NCBI GenBank assembly: GCA_900466745.1
Contig: UBNE01000017.1
Location: forward strand, 25,471 to 89,470
Source of the DNA: Hyphomicrobiales bacterium
Lineage (GTDB): Bacteria > Pseudomonadota > Alphaproteobacteria > Rhizobiales > Beijerinckiaceae
DNA: 64,000 nt
Direction: 5' to 3'
Below the pieces are notes generated by a model. That model was not told the DNA's origin. It made no database searches and was given only the letters and a program-made list of their open reading frames with translations. Positions 32,271 to 41,859 of this stretch are shown here, in pieces (within the stretch, counting starts at the first letter, position 1; every line of letters begins with the position of its first letter). The translations under genes and the position numbers were made by a program.

Positions 32271-33326
32271 ATGGCCGAGGCCGCCTTCTTCAACGACCCC
32301 GACTATCCCGTTCCGGGCCATGGCAAGGTCTGGCTGGCGACGACGCGGGACGGCGCGTCGCTGCGTTTCGCGAGCTGGCGGCCGACCGTGAAGCCGGTGC
32401 GCGGCACCGTCGTCCTGGTCCAGGGCCGGGCCGAGTTCATCGAGCGCTACAGCGAGACCGCCGCCGAGCTGCGCCGCCGCGGCTTCCACGTCCTCACCTT
32501 CGACTGGCGCGGCCAGGGCGGCTCGCAGCGCTTCGTCCGCCGCCTGCGCAAGGGCCATGTCGGCCGGCTGAGGCATTACGAGGCCGACCTCGCGCTCGCC
32601 ATGGCGGAAATGCAGGCGAAGTTCCCGCCGCCCTATTTCATCCTCGCCCATTCGATGGGCGCGGCGCTCTGCCTCGATGCCGCGCGCCGGGACAGGCTGC
32701 CGGTCTCCCGCATGGTCGCCATCGCCCCGATGCTCGGCCTCACCATGGTGCGGTATCCCGTGGCGGCGAGCCGGCTCGCCAGCATCCTGTACTGGCTCGG
32801 CTTCGGCCGCGCCTTCGTGCCCGGCGGCGGCGAAACCGCCATCGCGACGAAACCCTTCGAGGGCAACCGGCTGACCGGCGACCCGGTCCGCTATGCCCGC
32901 AACAGCCGGCTGTCGGCCGAGGCGCGCCATCTCAGCATCGGCGACCCGACCATCGCCTGGGTGCGCAACGCCTTCCGCCTGATGGGCCGGCTCAACGCGC
33001 CCTCGGCGGCGCTGGAGGTGAAGGTGCCGACCCTCGTCATCGCCGCGGGCCGCGACCCCGTCGTCTCGACGCCGGCGATCGAGCGCTTCGCGGCGCGGCT
33101 GAAGACCGGCGGCGCCCTGGTGCTGCCCGAGGCGCGCCACGAGATCCTGATGGAGAACGACGCGATCCGCGCCCGGTTCTGGGCCGCCTTCGACGCCTTC
33201 ATCCCCGGCGAGGACCGGGCCCTGCCCGACTCAGCCAGCGAGCAGGGCGAGCGCGGCCTGATGCAGCGCCTTGCTGCCGGCGGCGACGACGCGCCCGCCC
33301 CCGGCGGCGCTGCCGCCGTCCCATGA
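32271..33326 (+). CDS. Alpha/beta hydrolase, lysophospholipase (PldB)-like
   Basis: 351 residues. The alpha/beta hydrolase core has LVQGRAEFIERY (oxyanion strand), FDWRGQGGS, the nucleophile elbow AHSMGAA with S128, and a late acid and histidine (AAGRDPVVS, EARHEILMEND). The order fits monoacylglycerol lipase or lysophospholipase relatives, probably cytoplasmic as no signal is seen. Its 3' end overlaps the convergent hisN by 96 bp: the last 32 residues, a low-complexity Gly/Ala/Pro tail, lie over the hisN C-terminus, so the natural end may have moved. Confidence 0.88.
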   Translation: MAEAAFFNDPDYPVPGHGKVWLATTRDGASLRFASWRPTVKPVRGTVVLVQGRAEFIERYSETAAELRRRGFHVLTFDWRGQGGSQRFVRRLRKGHVGRLRHYEADLALAMAEMQAKFPPPYFILAHSMGAALCLDAARRDRLPVSRMVAIAPMLGLTMVRYPVAASRLASILYWLGFGRAFVPGGGETAIATKPFEGNRLTGDPVRYARNSRLSAEARHLSIGDPTIAWVRNAFRLMGRLNAPSAALEVKVPTLVIAAGRDPVVSTPAIERFAARLKTGGALVLPEARHEILMENDAIRARFWAAFDAFIPGEDRALPDSASEQGERGLMQRLAAGGDDAPAPGGAAAVP

Positions 33327-34013
33327 GGTGACGACACCGCCCGCCCCCTCGATGATCGGGATCAGCGCGACGATGTCGTAGGGCTTCAGCCCGCTCTCGA
33401 TCACCAGGTCGACATGGCCGGAGGCGAGCATGCAATAGGCGTAGCAGTCGCAACCATAGCGCGAGAGCCTGACCTGGCTCTCGACCCGCGCGAAGGCCGC
33501 TTCCTCCTCGCCCTGGAACAGATGCGGCGAGGTCGTCATCAGCGTCGCCGCCGCGAGTTCCGGCACCTGGCGCGTCTGCAGCCGCCGCGGCCCGCCCGGC
33601 CCCTCATAGCGCGCCTCGCGCCCGTCCCCGGAGAAGCGCTCGCCCGAGAAGGGCTGGTGCATCATGCCGTAGACCGGCACGCCCTGGCGCGTCAGCCCGA
33701 TCAGCGTGCCCCAGACCGGGATGCCCGAGATGAAGGCGCGGGTGCCGTCGATGGGATCGAGCACCCAGACATAGTCGGCCTCGATGTTCTCGTTGCCGAA
33801 TTCCTCGCCGAGCACGCCATGCTCCGGGAAATGCGCGCGGATCAGGCTGCGCATCACCGCCTCGCCTGCACGGTCCGCCTCGGTGACCGGATCGAACACC
33901 CCGCCGGGGGCCTTGTCCTCGAGGACGTGATGCGCCCGGAAGAAGGGCAGGATCGCCTGCCCCGACCGGCTCGCCAGATCGTTGACGAAGGCCCCGAAAT
34001 CGACCGCGCTCAT
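33231..34013 (-). CDS. hisN: Histidinol-phosphatase (inositol monophosphatase family)
   Basis: 260 residues. Metal-binding motifs of the inositol monophosphatase fold are present: GEEFGNE (about 70), VLDPIDGTRAFISG (about 88-101) and a late EGAGGVVTSWDGG. The sequence style (LPFFRAHHVLEDK, GCDCYAYCMLASGHVDLVIE) matches the HisN type that dephosphorylates histidinol phosphate in histidine synthesis. A general inositol monophosphatase is the alternative. The ATG at 34013 follows GGGGAGGCGCGG. Its 5' side faces the sRNA gene at 34218. Confidence 0.88.
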   Translation of the reverse strand: MSAVDFGAFVNDLASRSGQAILPFFRAHHVLEDKAPGGVFDPVTEADRAGEAVMRSLIRAHFPEHGVLGEEFGNENIEADYVWVLDPIDGTRAFISGIPVWGTLIGLTRQGVPVYGMMHQPFSGERFSGDGREARYEGPGGPRRLQTRQVPELAAATLMTTSPHLFQGEEEAAFARVESQVRLSRYGCDCYAYCMLASGHVDLVIESGLKPYDIVALIPIIEGAGGVVTSWDGGSAAGGGRVVAAGSKALHQAALALLAG

Positions 34014-34182
34014 CCGCGCCTCCCCGCCTGCGTTTTTGTGCTCTGCAACATGAGCCTGATCCCGATCCCCCTCTAACACGGCGCCACACCCGCAGAAATG
34101 CCGTAAATGGTTTTATTTGAAACAGTTTTCAGCCATCGTCATGCATCCATGGCATGGCGACTTTGCCGATTGACGATTTCGC

Positions 34183-34212
34183 TTGCTTTTCCGCGCCGCA
34201 CAGTCATATTGT
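34183..34212 (+). promoter_or_regulatory. Putative promoter of the small RNA
   Basis: TTGCTT (34183-34188), an 18-bp spacer and TATTGT (34207-34212). An upstream TTGACG at 34170 is an alternative -35 region for a different start. Confidence 0.45.
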
Positions 34213-34217
34213 GCACT

Positions 34218-34310
34218 TGCGAAGGGGAGATGACCTCAAGCCTTCGCTTGCCCTCCTTGGGCGTTTCCTCCCTAGACTTGGGCCGCCACGCAAGTGTGCG
34301 GCCCTTTTTT
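34218..34310 (+). ncRNA. mmgR / suhB-family (alpha-r8) small RNA
   Basis: An orphan plus-strand transcript is indicated by a promoter-like sequence and a strong terminator with no gene between. Three hairpins: GCGAAGG (34219-34225) with CCTTCGC (34241-34247); GCCC/GGGC (about 34250-34263); and the terminator. The central GGCGTTTCCTCCCTAGACTT, single-stranded and SD-complementary, and the location upstream of an inositol-monophosphatase-family gene match my memory of the alphaproteobacterial mmgR/suhB RNA (about 77 nt in Sinorhizobium, linked there to polyhydroxybutyrate control). Identity was not checked by a covariance search. Confidence 0.65.
34280..34310 (+). terminator. Rho-independent terminator of the small RNA
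   Basis: GGGCCGC (34280-34286) pairs with GCGGCCC (34298-34304), with CAC/GTG extending the stem past a one-base bulge, followed by TTTTTT. Confidence 0.88.
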
Positions 34311-34342
34311 CTGGGCCTGCGCGCTTCGCGGCGGGGGCTGCG

Positions 34343-35263
34343 CTATTCGGCCGCCTCGCGCCATTCGTCGAGCCAGCCGCTCCAGCGCGCGAAGCAATCG
34401 GCAAGCGCCCGCGAGATCCCCTCCCGCAGCGTCTCGAAGCCGGCATGCGGCTCCAGCGTCGTCTCGTTCATGTAGAGCGCGCGGTTGACCTCGATCTGCA
34501 GCGCATGCACGCCCGAGGCCGGCGCGCCGTAATGCTCGGTGATGAAGCCGCCGGCATAGGGCCGGTTGCGGGTGACGCTCAGGCCGAGCCGGCCGAAGGC
34601 CTCCTCGGCGATGTCGATGATGTAGCCGGCGGCGCTGGTGCCGAATCGGTCGCCGAGGATGATGTCGGACTTGGCCAGCCCGTCGCGGTCGAGCCCCGCC
34701 GACGGCATCGAATGCGCGTCGACCAGGATGCAGGTGCCGAACACGCTCTGCGTCCGCTGCACGAGGCCGCGCAGCGCGGCATGGTAGGGCCGGTAGAGCG
34801 CGTCGATCCGGGCCAGCCCCTCGCCGATCGGGATGCGCCCCGGATAGATGTCCTGCGCGTCGCCGACGATGCGCGGGATGGTGCCGAGCCCGCCGGCGAC
34901 CCGCATCGAGCGGGTGTTGGCGAAGGGCGGCACCCGCCCCTCGAACATGCGCGGGTCGAGCTCGTAGGGCTCGCGGTTGACGTCGAGATAGGCGCGCGGG
35001 AACTCCGCCACCAGGAGCGGCGCGCCCAGCGCGACGCCATGGTCGAACAGCCGGTCGACGAAGGCGTCCTCCGAGCGCCTGAGCCCCCTGAGCGGCAGCC
35101 GCGCCCGTTCGACGAAGCCGGCGGGGTAGCGGCGCCCGGCATGGGGCACGTCGACGACCACCGGCACCACCTGAAGGGCCGGCGGATACAGGCTGAACGG
35201 GCGCTCGATCTCGCCGACGACAGCGTCGGGAGCGGGCGGGAACGGGGCGCTGGACAAGCTCAT
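34343..35263 (-). CDS. N-formylglutamate amidohydrolase family protein
   Basis: 306 residues. Members hydrolyse N-formylglutamate or similar N-acyl amino acids using a zinc-peptidase-like site. Seen here are VVDVPHAGRRYPAGF (about 35-50), DREPYELDPRMFE (as DVNREPYELD), and CILVDAHSMPS with the Asp-His pair. No histidine-utilisation genes are adjacent, so the physiological substrate is uncertain. The ATG at 35263 was chosen; a GTG six codons upstream is also in frame. Its position beside cpdR and tRNA-Val is conserved in Hyphomicrobiales (from memory). Confidence 0.88.
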   Translation of the reverse strand: MSLSSAPFPPAPDAVVGEIERPFSLYPPALQVVPVVVDVPHAGRRYPAGFVERARLPLRGLRRSEDAFVDRLFDHGVALGAPLLVAEFPRAYLDVNREPYELDPRMFEGRVPPFANTRSMRVAGGLGTIPRIVGDAQDIYPGRIPIGEGLARIDALYRPYHAALRGLVQRTQSVFGTCILVDAHSMPSAGLDRDGLAKSDIILGDRFGTSAAGYIIDIAEEAFGRLGLSVTRNRPYAGGFITEHYGAPASGVHALQIEVNRALYMNETTLEPHAGFETLREGISRALADCFARWSGWLDEWREAAE

Positions 35264-35517
35264 CGCAGCCGACTGAAGCACACAAACCGGACGGGTTGAA
35301 GCGGTCCCCGCCGGGCAGCCGTCCCGCGGCGCGGATTCACGCGTTGTTTACCACGATGAGGCCTAATAGAAAGGCATGGTTCCAACGGTGCCGCGGGGTC
35401 GCTACCCAACCGCACCGGGCCCGGTGGCGGCACGGGCGCCAGACGCATTGAAACGGACGCTGCATCAGCCGGGCCGGACCCGGAGAGACAGGCCTCAGGG
35501 ACGGACAGAACAGGCCC

Positions 35518-35877
35518 ATGACGAAGATTTTGCTCGCGGAAGACGACAACGACATGCGTCGCTTCCTGGTCAAGGCCCTGCAGAATGCAGGCTATGACGT
35601 CGCCTCCTTCGACAACGGCCTGTCGGCCTATAACCGCCTGCGGGAAGAGCCTTTCGAGCTGCTGCTGACCGACATCGTGATGCCGGAGATGGACGGCATC
35701 GAGCTGGCGCGGCGCGCGACCGAGCTCGACCCCGACATCAAGGTGATGTTCATCACCGGCTTCGCGGCCGTCGCGCTCAACCCCGATTCGCAGACGCCGA
35801 AGGACGCGAAGGTGCTCTCCAAGCCCTTCCATCTGCGCGAGCTGGTCAACGAGGTCGAGAAGCTGCTGGCCGCCTGA
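35518..35877 (+). CDS. cpdR: Cell-cycle response regulator CpdR
   Basis: 119 residues, a single receiver domain. Acidic pocket D9-D10, phospho-acceptor D52 in LLLTDIVMPEMDG, conserved Thr in MFITGFAAVAL and Lys in LSKPFHLRELV. The AVALNPDSQ segment is characteristic of CpdR. Unphosphorylated CpdR brings the ClpXP protease to the pole and primes it for degradation of cell-cycle proteins such as CtrA; CckA-ChpT controls its phosphorylation. Monocistronic in appearance; no CtrA box was recognised in the 254-bp region upstream. Confidence 0.95.
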   Translation: MTKILLAEDDNDMRRFLVKALQNAGYDVASFDNGLSAYNRLREEPFELLLTDIVMPEMDGIELARRATELDPDIKVMFITGFAAVALNPDSQTPKDAKVLSKPFHLRELVNEVEKLLAA

Positions 35878-36043
35878 AAGGCCGCCCGGCGCCGCCCGAT
35901 GCGGATGCCGACAGCCTCGTGAGAATTTATGCGGCAAACGCCTTGCCAGCCGCGAGGCGACTCGCTATAGCCCCCTCACCTCGCAGCGTGAACGCGGCCG
36001 CCACGGCCCGGACACGCTTCCTGAAGCCGCCGAGGCGGCCAAC

Positions 36044-36118
<75 letters not shown>

Positions 36119-36125
36119 TTTTCGC

Positions 36126-36162
36126 CCCCTGTTCTGTAAGATTTTGCAGGACGGGGGGTTTT
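36126..36162 (+). terminator. Terminator of tRNA-Val
   Basis: CCCCTGTTCTG (36126-36136) pairs over 11 positions, including two G-U wobbles, with CAGGACGGGGG (36147-36157). The loop is 10 bases and TTTT follows at 36159. Confidence 0.75.
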
Positions 36163-36456
36163 CGTCTCGAGCCCTCTTCCCTGCCGCTCGCCCGCCGAGA
36201 GAGCTCTTCAGGAGCGAACGCGGCGCCCCACGGGTTTCCGCGCGGTCAGGAGACCGCCGGAAGAAGCGGCGCGGCCGATCCGAGAAGCCGGTCGCGAAAG
36301 GCAAGCCGCCATTCCGATGCCGATCGCCTGATGGATTGCGACTCTACCGGCGAATCGCCCCGTTGCCTTCAGGCCGCGCCCGGCCGGATGGAGCTTCAGC
36401 ACCGGGAAGCAGCGCCGCCCTGCTGCCACCGTCGCGGCGGCCCGCCACGATCGAGC
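36163..36456. other. Intergenic region tRNA-Val / opgG
   Basis: About 290 bp with no supported gene. I looked for an integrase or attachment-site duplicate of the tRNA 3' end because tRNA genes are common integration sites, and saw neither. Confidence 0.4.
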
Positions 36457-38166
36457 CTACCGCAGCAGGTTGAGATAGCGCTCCCGATCTTTGGGGGGCA
36501 TGCTGGCCGGCAGCGGCGGAAGCTGGAAGCTCCAGGTCTCGGAGAACGTGCGCCCTTCCAGCTCCAGCGCGGCGCGCAATTCGGAGGCCTTGGTCGAATC
36601 CTTCACCTTGACCCGGTAGGTCAGGCGCCAGCCCTGGATGGCGGGGTTGGGCTGCAGCACCGTCCCGACGATCTCGACATTGTCGTTGGCGCTGATGCGC
36701 GCCACGACCGGCGCGTTGCCCGGCAGGTCGCGCAGCCCCTCGCCCTTGAAGTCGACCAGGAAGGCGAGCGTGCCGTCGGCGGCGCGGATCAGGTTGGACT
36801 GGTAGATCTCGCCGGTCGAGCGCAAAGTCTGCCAGACATGGGCCGGGCCGTCCTTCATGATGGCGGGCTCGTCCATGGTCCAGTGGATGCGGTAGTCGAA
36901 CTGCATCGCATGGCCGACCTCGGGCAGCGTCTCGGGCGACCAGAAGGCGACGATGTTGTCGTTGGTCTCGTCGGCGGTCGGGATCTCGACGAGGCGGACA
37001 TGCCCCTTGCCCCAGTCGTTCCGGGGCTCGATCCAGGCGCTCGGGCGCAGATCGTAGCGGTCCTTCAGATCCTCGTAGCGCGAGAAGGCGCGGCCGCGCT
37101 GCAGCAGGCCGAAGCCCTTCGGATCCTCGACCGCGAAGCTGCTCAGCGCCACCATCGGCGGGTTGTTGAGCGGGCGCCAGATCCATTCGCCGGCGCCGGT
37201 ATGGATCGCGAGCCCGTTGGAATCGTGGATCGCCGGGCGGAAGTTGTAGGTCGGCGGCGGCTGGTTGGGCCCGAACAGGAACATGCTGGTCAAGGGCGCG
37301 ATGCCGAGCACCTCCGGCGTCGTTCCGGCGCGCCGGAAGATCCGCGCCTTGACGTCGAGCAGCGTGTCGGAGCCGGGCGTCAGGGTGAATTCATAGGCGC
37401 CGGTCGCGCGCGGCGAATCGAGCAGGGCGTAGAAGACGAGCGACTTGTCACCCGGCCCCGGACGGCGGATCCAGAACTCGCGGAAGGCGGGGAACTCCTC
37501 CGGGATCGACAGGCCGGTGTCGATGCCGAGCCCACGCCCGGACAGCCCGTAGATCTGGCCCTTGCCGACGACGCGGAAATAGCTCGCGCCCAGCACGCTC
37601 ATGATCTCGTCGTCCTTGCCGGGCTGGTTTACCGGATACATCACCCGGAATCCGGCCCAGCCGAGCTTGCTGGTCTGCTCGCGGTCGAAATGCAGGTCGC
37701 CGAAATCGAAGCGGCCGGGATCGTAGGGGATCTCGTGCACCGCGTCGTCGACGATCTCGCTGATCCTGACCGGCGTGTTGAACTGCATGCCCTGGTGGTA
37801 GAAGGCGAGCTTGAACGGCGTGCCGAGCTCCGACCAGGCGAAGCGGTCGCGCCGCGGCTGCATCTTCTGGTAGTCGAGGAACTGCATCTTGCTGAAGACG
37901 TCGGGCAGATTGCTGGCCGGAGCGGCATAGGGCGCCGCCGCCATCGCCCTGGCGCGGGCGACCACCTCGTCCAGCCCGAAGCCGGGACGTTCCTGAGCCG
38001 GGGCCGGGCCGGAGAAGGCCAGCACGCCGGCGAGCATGGCCCCCAGGGACAGGGCGCCGGATTGCCGTCGAGTCAGACCGTTCCCGGGCGAAATCGACGT
38101 GGATCGGGCCGAGGAAGGCCGGGCCGGGTCAGAGGGTCCGGCCGCGGGACGGGTCGACAAGTTCAC
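36457..38166 (-). CDS. Periplasmic glucan biosynthesis protein (OpgG/MdoG family)
   Basis: 569 residues. The mature domain contains [30 protein letters not shown]-like [19 protein letters not shown], and [11 protein letters not shown], all typical of OpgG/OpgD, which form the backbone of osmoregulated periplasmic glucans from UDP-glucose-derived chains. The N-terminus has a twin-arginine-like motif ([11 protein letters not shown]) before a hydrophobic stretch and PAQE cleavage site, as in Tat-exported OpgD. GTG at 38166 with AGGGAG upstream is the best start; the longer frame is not family-like. Divergent from a GH3 glucosidase. The glucosyltransferase opgH is not in the window. Confidence 0.9.
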   Translation of the reverse strand: MNLSTRPAAGPSDPARPSSARSTSISPGNGLTRRQSGALSLGAMLAGVLAFSGPAPAQERPGFGLDEVVARARAMAAAPYAAPASNLPDVFSKMQFLDYQKMQPRRDRFAWSELGTPFKLAFYHQGMQFNTPVRISEIVDDAVHEIPYDPGRFDFGDLHFDREQTSKLGWAGFRVMYPVNQPGKDDEIMSVLGASYFRVVGKGQIYGLSGRGLGIDTGLSIPEEFPAFREFWIRRPGPGDKSLVFYALLDSPRATGAYEFTLTPGSDTLLDVKARIFRRAGTTPEVLGIAPLTSMFLFGPNQPPPTYNFRPAIHDSNGLAIHTGAGEWIWRPLNNPPMVALSSFAVEDPKGFGLLQRGRAFSRYEDLKDRYDLRPSAWIEPRNDWGKGHVRLVEIPTADETNDNIVAFWSPETLPEVGHAMQFDYRIHWTMDEPAIMKDGPAHVWQTLRSTGEIYQSNLIRAADGTLAFLVDFKGEGLRDLPGNAPVVARISANDNVEIVGTVLQPNPAIQGWRLTYRVKVKDSTKASELRAALELEGRTFSETWSFQLPPLPASMPPKDRERYLNLLR

Positions 38167-38336
38167 GGAAGCTCCCTTAAATACCGGATGACAGGATGGT
38201 ACGCGCCCGTCCTGCCTGGCAGTGGCGCGTCCGAGACAAATGCCCATCATGGGGACGAGGGTCAAGGAATCAGCCCCCAGCGATTCGACCCGCGTCCGCG
38301 CCCCCGCCAACCACGATCGAAGTGAACGAATCAAGC

Positions 38337-40736
38337 ATGGATAATCGAAACGGTGTGCCGGTCGTCGACGGGCGAGAGGAGGATTCCCGCACGGAGACGA
38401 ACAGGAGCGGTCTGTCCCGGCGGCAGGCGCTCGGCGCCCTCGCCTCGGCCGCCGCGGCGGCGGGAATGGCCGGCAGCCCTGCGGCGGCAGCGCCGAAAAA
38501 GCCGGGCAAGCCGACGGGCCCCGCCGCCAAGGAGGCCTTCATCGACGACCTGATCGCGCGCATGACTGTGGACGAGAAGGTCGGGCAGCTCCGCCTGATC
38601 AGCATCGGCCCCGAGATGCCGCACGCCAAGCTGATGGACGAGGTCGCGGCCGGGCGCATCGGCGGCTCGTTCAACACCGTCATCCGGCGCGACAATCGGC
38701 CGCTGCAGGAAGCCGCCGTCAAGCGCAGCCGCCTGAAGATCCCGCTGTTCTTCGCCTATGACGTGGTGCACGGCCACCGCACCACCTTCCCGATCCCGCT
38801 CGCGCTGGCGGCGAGCTTCGACATGGCCGTGATCGAGCGGATGGCGCGCGTCTCGGCGATAGAGGCCAGCGACGACAGCATCGACATGACCTTCGCACCG
38901 ATGGTCGACATCAGCCACGACCCGCGCTGGGGCCGCACCTCCGAAGGCTTCGGCGAGGACCCCTATCTGGTCAGCGAATGCGCCCGCGCCAGCGTGCGCG
39001 GCTTCCAGGGCGCCGCGCCCGACAAGCCCGACACGATCATGGCCGCGGTCAAGCATTTCGCGCTCTACGGCGCGGTCGAGGGCGGGCGCGACTACAACAC
39101 GGTCGATATGAGCCCGCTGCGCATGCACCAGGTCTATCTGCCGCCCTACAAGGCCGCGATCGACGCCGGCGCCGGCGGCGTCATGGTCGCGCTCAACTCC
39201 ATCAACGGCATTCCCGCGACCTCGAATGTCTGGCTGCTGCAGGACCTGCTGCGCAAGCAATGGGGCTTCAAGGGCGTCACCGTCAGCGACCACGGCGCCA
39301 TCACCGAGCTGACGCGGCACGGCGTCGCGCGCGACAACCGCGAGGCGGCCAAGCTCGCCATCAAGGCCGGCATCGACCTCAGCATGGCCGACCAGATCTA
39401 TCTCGCCGAGCTGCCCGGGCTCATCGCCTCGGGCGAGATCAAGATGGCGGAGATCGACGCCCGCGTCCGTGAGGTGCTCGGCGCGAAATACGATCTCGGC
39501 CTCTTCGCCGATCCCTTCCTGCGCATGGGCAAGCCGGAGGACGACCCCGCCGACGACAAGGCCGAAAACCGGCTGCACCGCCAGCCGGCCCGCGAGATCG
39601 CGCGCGAGACCATCGTGCTGCTGGAGAACCGCAACCAGACCCTGCCGCTGAAGAAGCAAGGCACCATCGCGCTGGTCGGGCCGCTGGCCGATTCCGGGCT
39701 CGACATCCTGGGAAGCTGGTCGGCCCAGGGCGTGGCCGAGCAGGCGGTCACGGTGCGAGCCGGCATCGAGAAGGCGATCGAGGGCAAGGCGAAGCTCCTC
39801 ACCGCCCGCGGCTCCAACGTCCTCGACGACGAGAAGGTCGTCGAGTACCTCAATTTCCTGAACTGGGACAAACCCGAGGTCGTCCAGGATCCGCGCCCGA
39901 TCGAGACGATGATCGAGGAGGCCGTCTCGGTCGCCAGCCAGGCCGACGTGGTGATCGCGGTCGTGGGCGAGGTGCGCGGCATGTCGCATGAATCCTCGAG
40001 CCGCGTCACCATCGACATGCCCGGCTCGCAGCGCCGGCTGCTCCAGGCCCTGAAGGCGACCGGCAAGCCGCTCGTCGTGGTGCTGATGAACGGCCGCCCG
40101 CTTGCGATCGGCTGGGAGAAGGACAATGCCGACGCGCTGCTGGAGACCTGGTACACCGGCACCGAGGGCGGCAACGCCATCGCCGACGTGCTGTTCGGCG
40201 ACCACAACCCCTCGGCCAAGCTGCCGATCAGCTTCCCGCGCTCGGCCGGCCAGATCCCGACCTATTACAATGCGCTGCGCATCGGGCGCCCCTTCACGCC
40301 GGGCAAGCCGGGCAACTACACCTCGCAATATTTCGAGGAGGAACAGGGGCCGCTCTATCCCTTCGGCTTCGGCCTGAGCTACAGCCGCTTCACGCTCAAG
40401 GACCTGAAGCTCTCGGCCACGCGCCTGAAGCGCGGCGAGACGCTCGCCGCCGAGGCGACGCTGACCAATGAGGGCAGCTATGAGGGCGCCAATATCGTGC
40501 AGCTCTACATCGCCGACCCTTTTGCCTCGATCGCGCGGCCGGTGAAGGAGCTGAAGGGCTTCCAGAAGATCACGCTCAAGCCCGGCGAAAGCCGGGTGGT
40601 GCGTTTCGAGATCGGCGAGGACCAGCTCAAGTTCATCAACGCCGATCTCAAGGAGGTGGTCGAGAACGGCCGCTTCGACGTGCAGATCGGCCTCGATTCC
40701 CACGATGTGCTGGTGCAGAGCTTCGAGCTGGTCTGA
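38337..40736 (+). CDS. GH3 beta-glucosidase (BglX-like), Tat-exported
   Basis: 799 residues. A twin-arginine signal ([20 protein letters not shown]) precedes the GH3 (beta/alpha)8 domain: [35 protein letters not shown], and the nucleophile D318 in [12 protein letters not shown]. The GH3 C-terminal sandwich and fibronectin-III-like domain follow ([24 protein letters not shown]). It releases terminal beta-glucose in the periplasm. ATG at 38337 was chosen as the Tat signal then begins within 30 residues. It is divergent from opgG, 170 bp apart, so it could trim or recycle beta-glucans made by that system. Confidence 0.93.
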   Translation: MDNRNGVPVVDGREEDSRTETNRSGLSRRQALGALASAAAAAGMAGSPAAAAPKKPGKPTGPAAKEAFIDDLIARMTVDEKVGQLRLISIGPEMPHAKLMDEVAAGRIGGSFNTVIRRDNRPLQEAAVKRSRLKIPLFFAYDVVHGHRTTFPIPLALAASFDMAVIERMARVSAIEASDDSIDMTFAPMVDISHDPRWGRTSEGFGEDPYLVSECARASVRGFQGAAPDKPDTIMAAVKHFALYGAVEGGRDYNTVDMSPLRMHQVYLPPYKAAIDAGAGGVMVALNSINGIPATSNVWLLQDLLRKQWGFKGVTVSDHGAITELTRHGVARDNREAAKLAIKAGIDLSMADQIYLAELPGLIASGEIKMAEIDARVREVLGAKYDLGLFADPFLRMGKPEDDPADDKAENRLHRQPAREIARETIVLLENRNQTLPLKKQGTIALVGPLADSGLDILGSWSAQGVAEQAVTVRAGIEKAIEGKAKLLTARGSNVLDDEKVVEYLNFLNWDKPEVVQDPRPIETMIEEAVSVASQADVVIAVVGEVRGMSHESSSRVTIDMPGSQRRLLQALKATGKPLVVVLMNGRPLAIGWEKDNADALLETWYTGTEGGNAIADVLFGDHNPSAKLPISFPRSAGQIPTYYNALRIGRPFTPGKPGNYTSQYFEEEQGPLYPFGFGLSYSRFTLKDLKLSATRLKRGETLAAEATLTNEGSYEGANIVQLYIADPFASIARPVKELKGFQKITLKPGESRVVRFEIGEDQLKFINADLKEVVENGRFDVQIGLDSHDVLVQSFELV

Positions 40737-40755
40737 GGGATGTCGGGCAGGCCCC

Positions 40756-41661
40756 TCACGCCTCGCTCGGCACGCGCTCGCGCACGAAGCGGCGCAGCAG
40801 CGCCTCGAAGGCCGAGAGCGCCGGCGGGACCGAGCGGCCGCTCGGCCGGATCATGACGATGTCGCGGGTGATCGCCGGCTCGACCAGCGGCTTCGCCACG
40901 ATCGAGGTCGGCGCCACGGCGCGCGCATAGGTCGGCAGCACGGCGATGCCGAGACCGGCCTCGACCAGCGCCAGCGCCGTGGTGATCTGCGCCACCTCAT
41001 AGGCCGGCCGGAGCGTGATCTGCGCGCTCTCGTAGCCGACCTCGACCAGGAGCCGGATGCCGCTGTCGCGCGTCAGCGTCACCAGCTCCTCCTCGGCGAG
41101 TTCGCGCCACGCCACGGCCTCCCGCCCGGCAAAGCCGCTGTCGCGGCCGCAGAACAGCATCAGGCTGTCGCGCGCCAGCGGCAGGCGCTCGATATTATCC
41201 TCCAGCGCCGAGAAGGTGCCGATTCCGCAATCGGCCTTGCCGAAGCGCACCGCCTCGACCACGAGGTCGTTGCGGGCATCGAGGATCGTCACCTGCAGGC
41301 CGGGATGCTTCCCGCGCAAGGCCGCGATCGCCGGCGGCATGATCACCGCGGCGAGCAGCGGCGGCACCGCCACGACGATGCGCCCGCGCCGGCGCTCGGC
41401 CAGGCCGTTGGCATTCTCCACCGCCGTGTCGAGATCGGTCAGGATCTTCACGGCCGCGCCATGGAACTCGCGCCCGCCCTCGGTCAGCTCGACGCGCCGC
41501 GTCGTCCGGTCGAGCACGCGGATGCCGAGTTCGCGCTCCAGCTCGCGCACGAGCTGGGAGAGCGCCGGCTGCGCCATGTGCAGCCGCTCGGCCGCCTTGG
41601 TGAAGGTGCCCTGCTCGGTCACGGCGAGGAAAGCCTGGATCTGGCGCAGCGTGATCGCCAT
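40756..41661 (-). CDS. LysR-type regulator, likely of cluster A
   Basis: 301 residues. A winged helix-turn-helix at 1-60 (ITLRQIQAFLAVTEQGTFTKAAERLHMAQPALSQLVRELE) is followed by a LysR effector domain (about 90-295). It is divergent from the DapA-family gene 198 bp away, and an inverted repeat ATACG-N15-CGTAT lies in between. That arrangement suggests it controls the dapA-like/dioxygenase/transport operon in response to a pathway intermediate; the effector is unknown. Confidence 0.9.
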   Translation of the reverse strand: MAITLRQIQAFLAVTEQGTFTKAAERLHMAQPALSQLVRELERELGIRVLDRTTRRVELTEGGREFHGAAVKILTDLDTAVENANGLAERRRGRIVVAVPPLLAAVIMPPAIAALRGKHPGLQVTILDARNDLVVEAVRFGKADCGIGTFSALEDNIERLPLARDSLMLFCGRDSGFAGREAVAWRELAEEELVTLTRDSGIRLLVEVGYESAQITLRPAYEVAQITTALALVEAGLGIAVLPTYARAVAPTSIVAKPLVEPAITRDIVMIRPSGRSVPPALSAFEALLRRFVRERVPSEA

Positions 41662-41696
41662 GGGCGCTCCGATTTATAAGAACAGCTTCCCAATTC

Positions 41697-41721
41697 ATAC
41701 GAATGTTGCGAGTTGCCGTAT
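41697..41721. promoter_or_regulatory. Putative LysR operator in the lysR/dapA-like gap
   Basis: ATACG (41697-41701) and CGTAT (41717-41721) form an interrupted inverted repeat with a 15-bp centre, a size usual for LysR sites. It lies 36 bp from the regulator start and 138 bp from the lyase start. Confidence 0.5.
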
Positions 41722-41859
41722 AGCCCGCCCGTGCCATCATCGTCATGCCGCCTCGATGACGATGCGGTACGGCGCGGGCCGGCGGCTGAGGGGTCTGCGC
41801 GATGGACAGGCCGCCCGCGCGTCTCTCCGCCGCGGGCTCGGGAAGCGGGAACAGGCTTG

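Noticed and set aside
36457..38334. Longer opgG start at 38334
   Set aside because: The extra 56 residues lack a signal-like start, and the GTG at 38166 has a strong ribosome site directly before a Tat-like signal.
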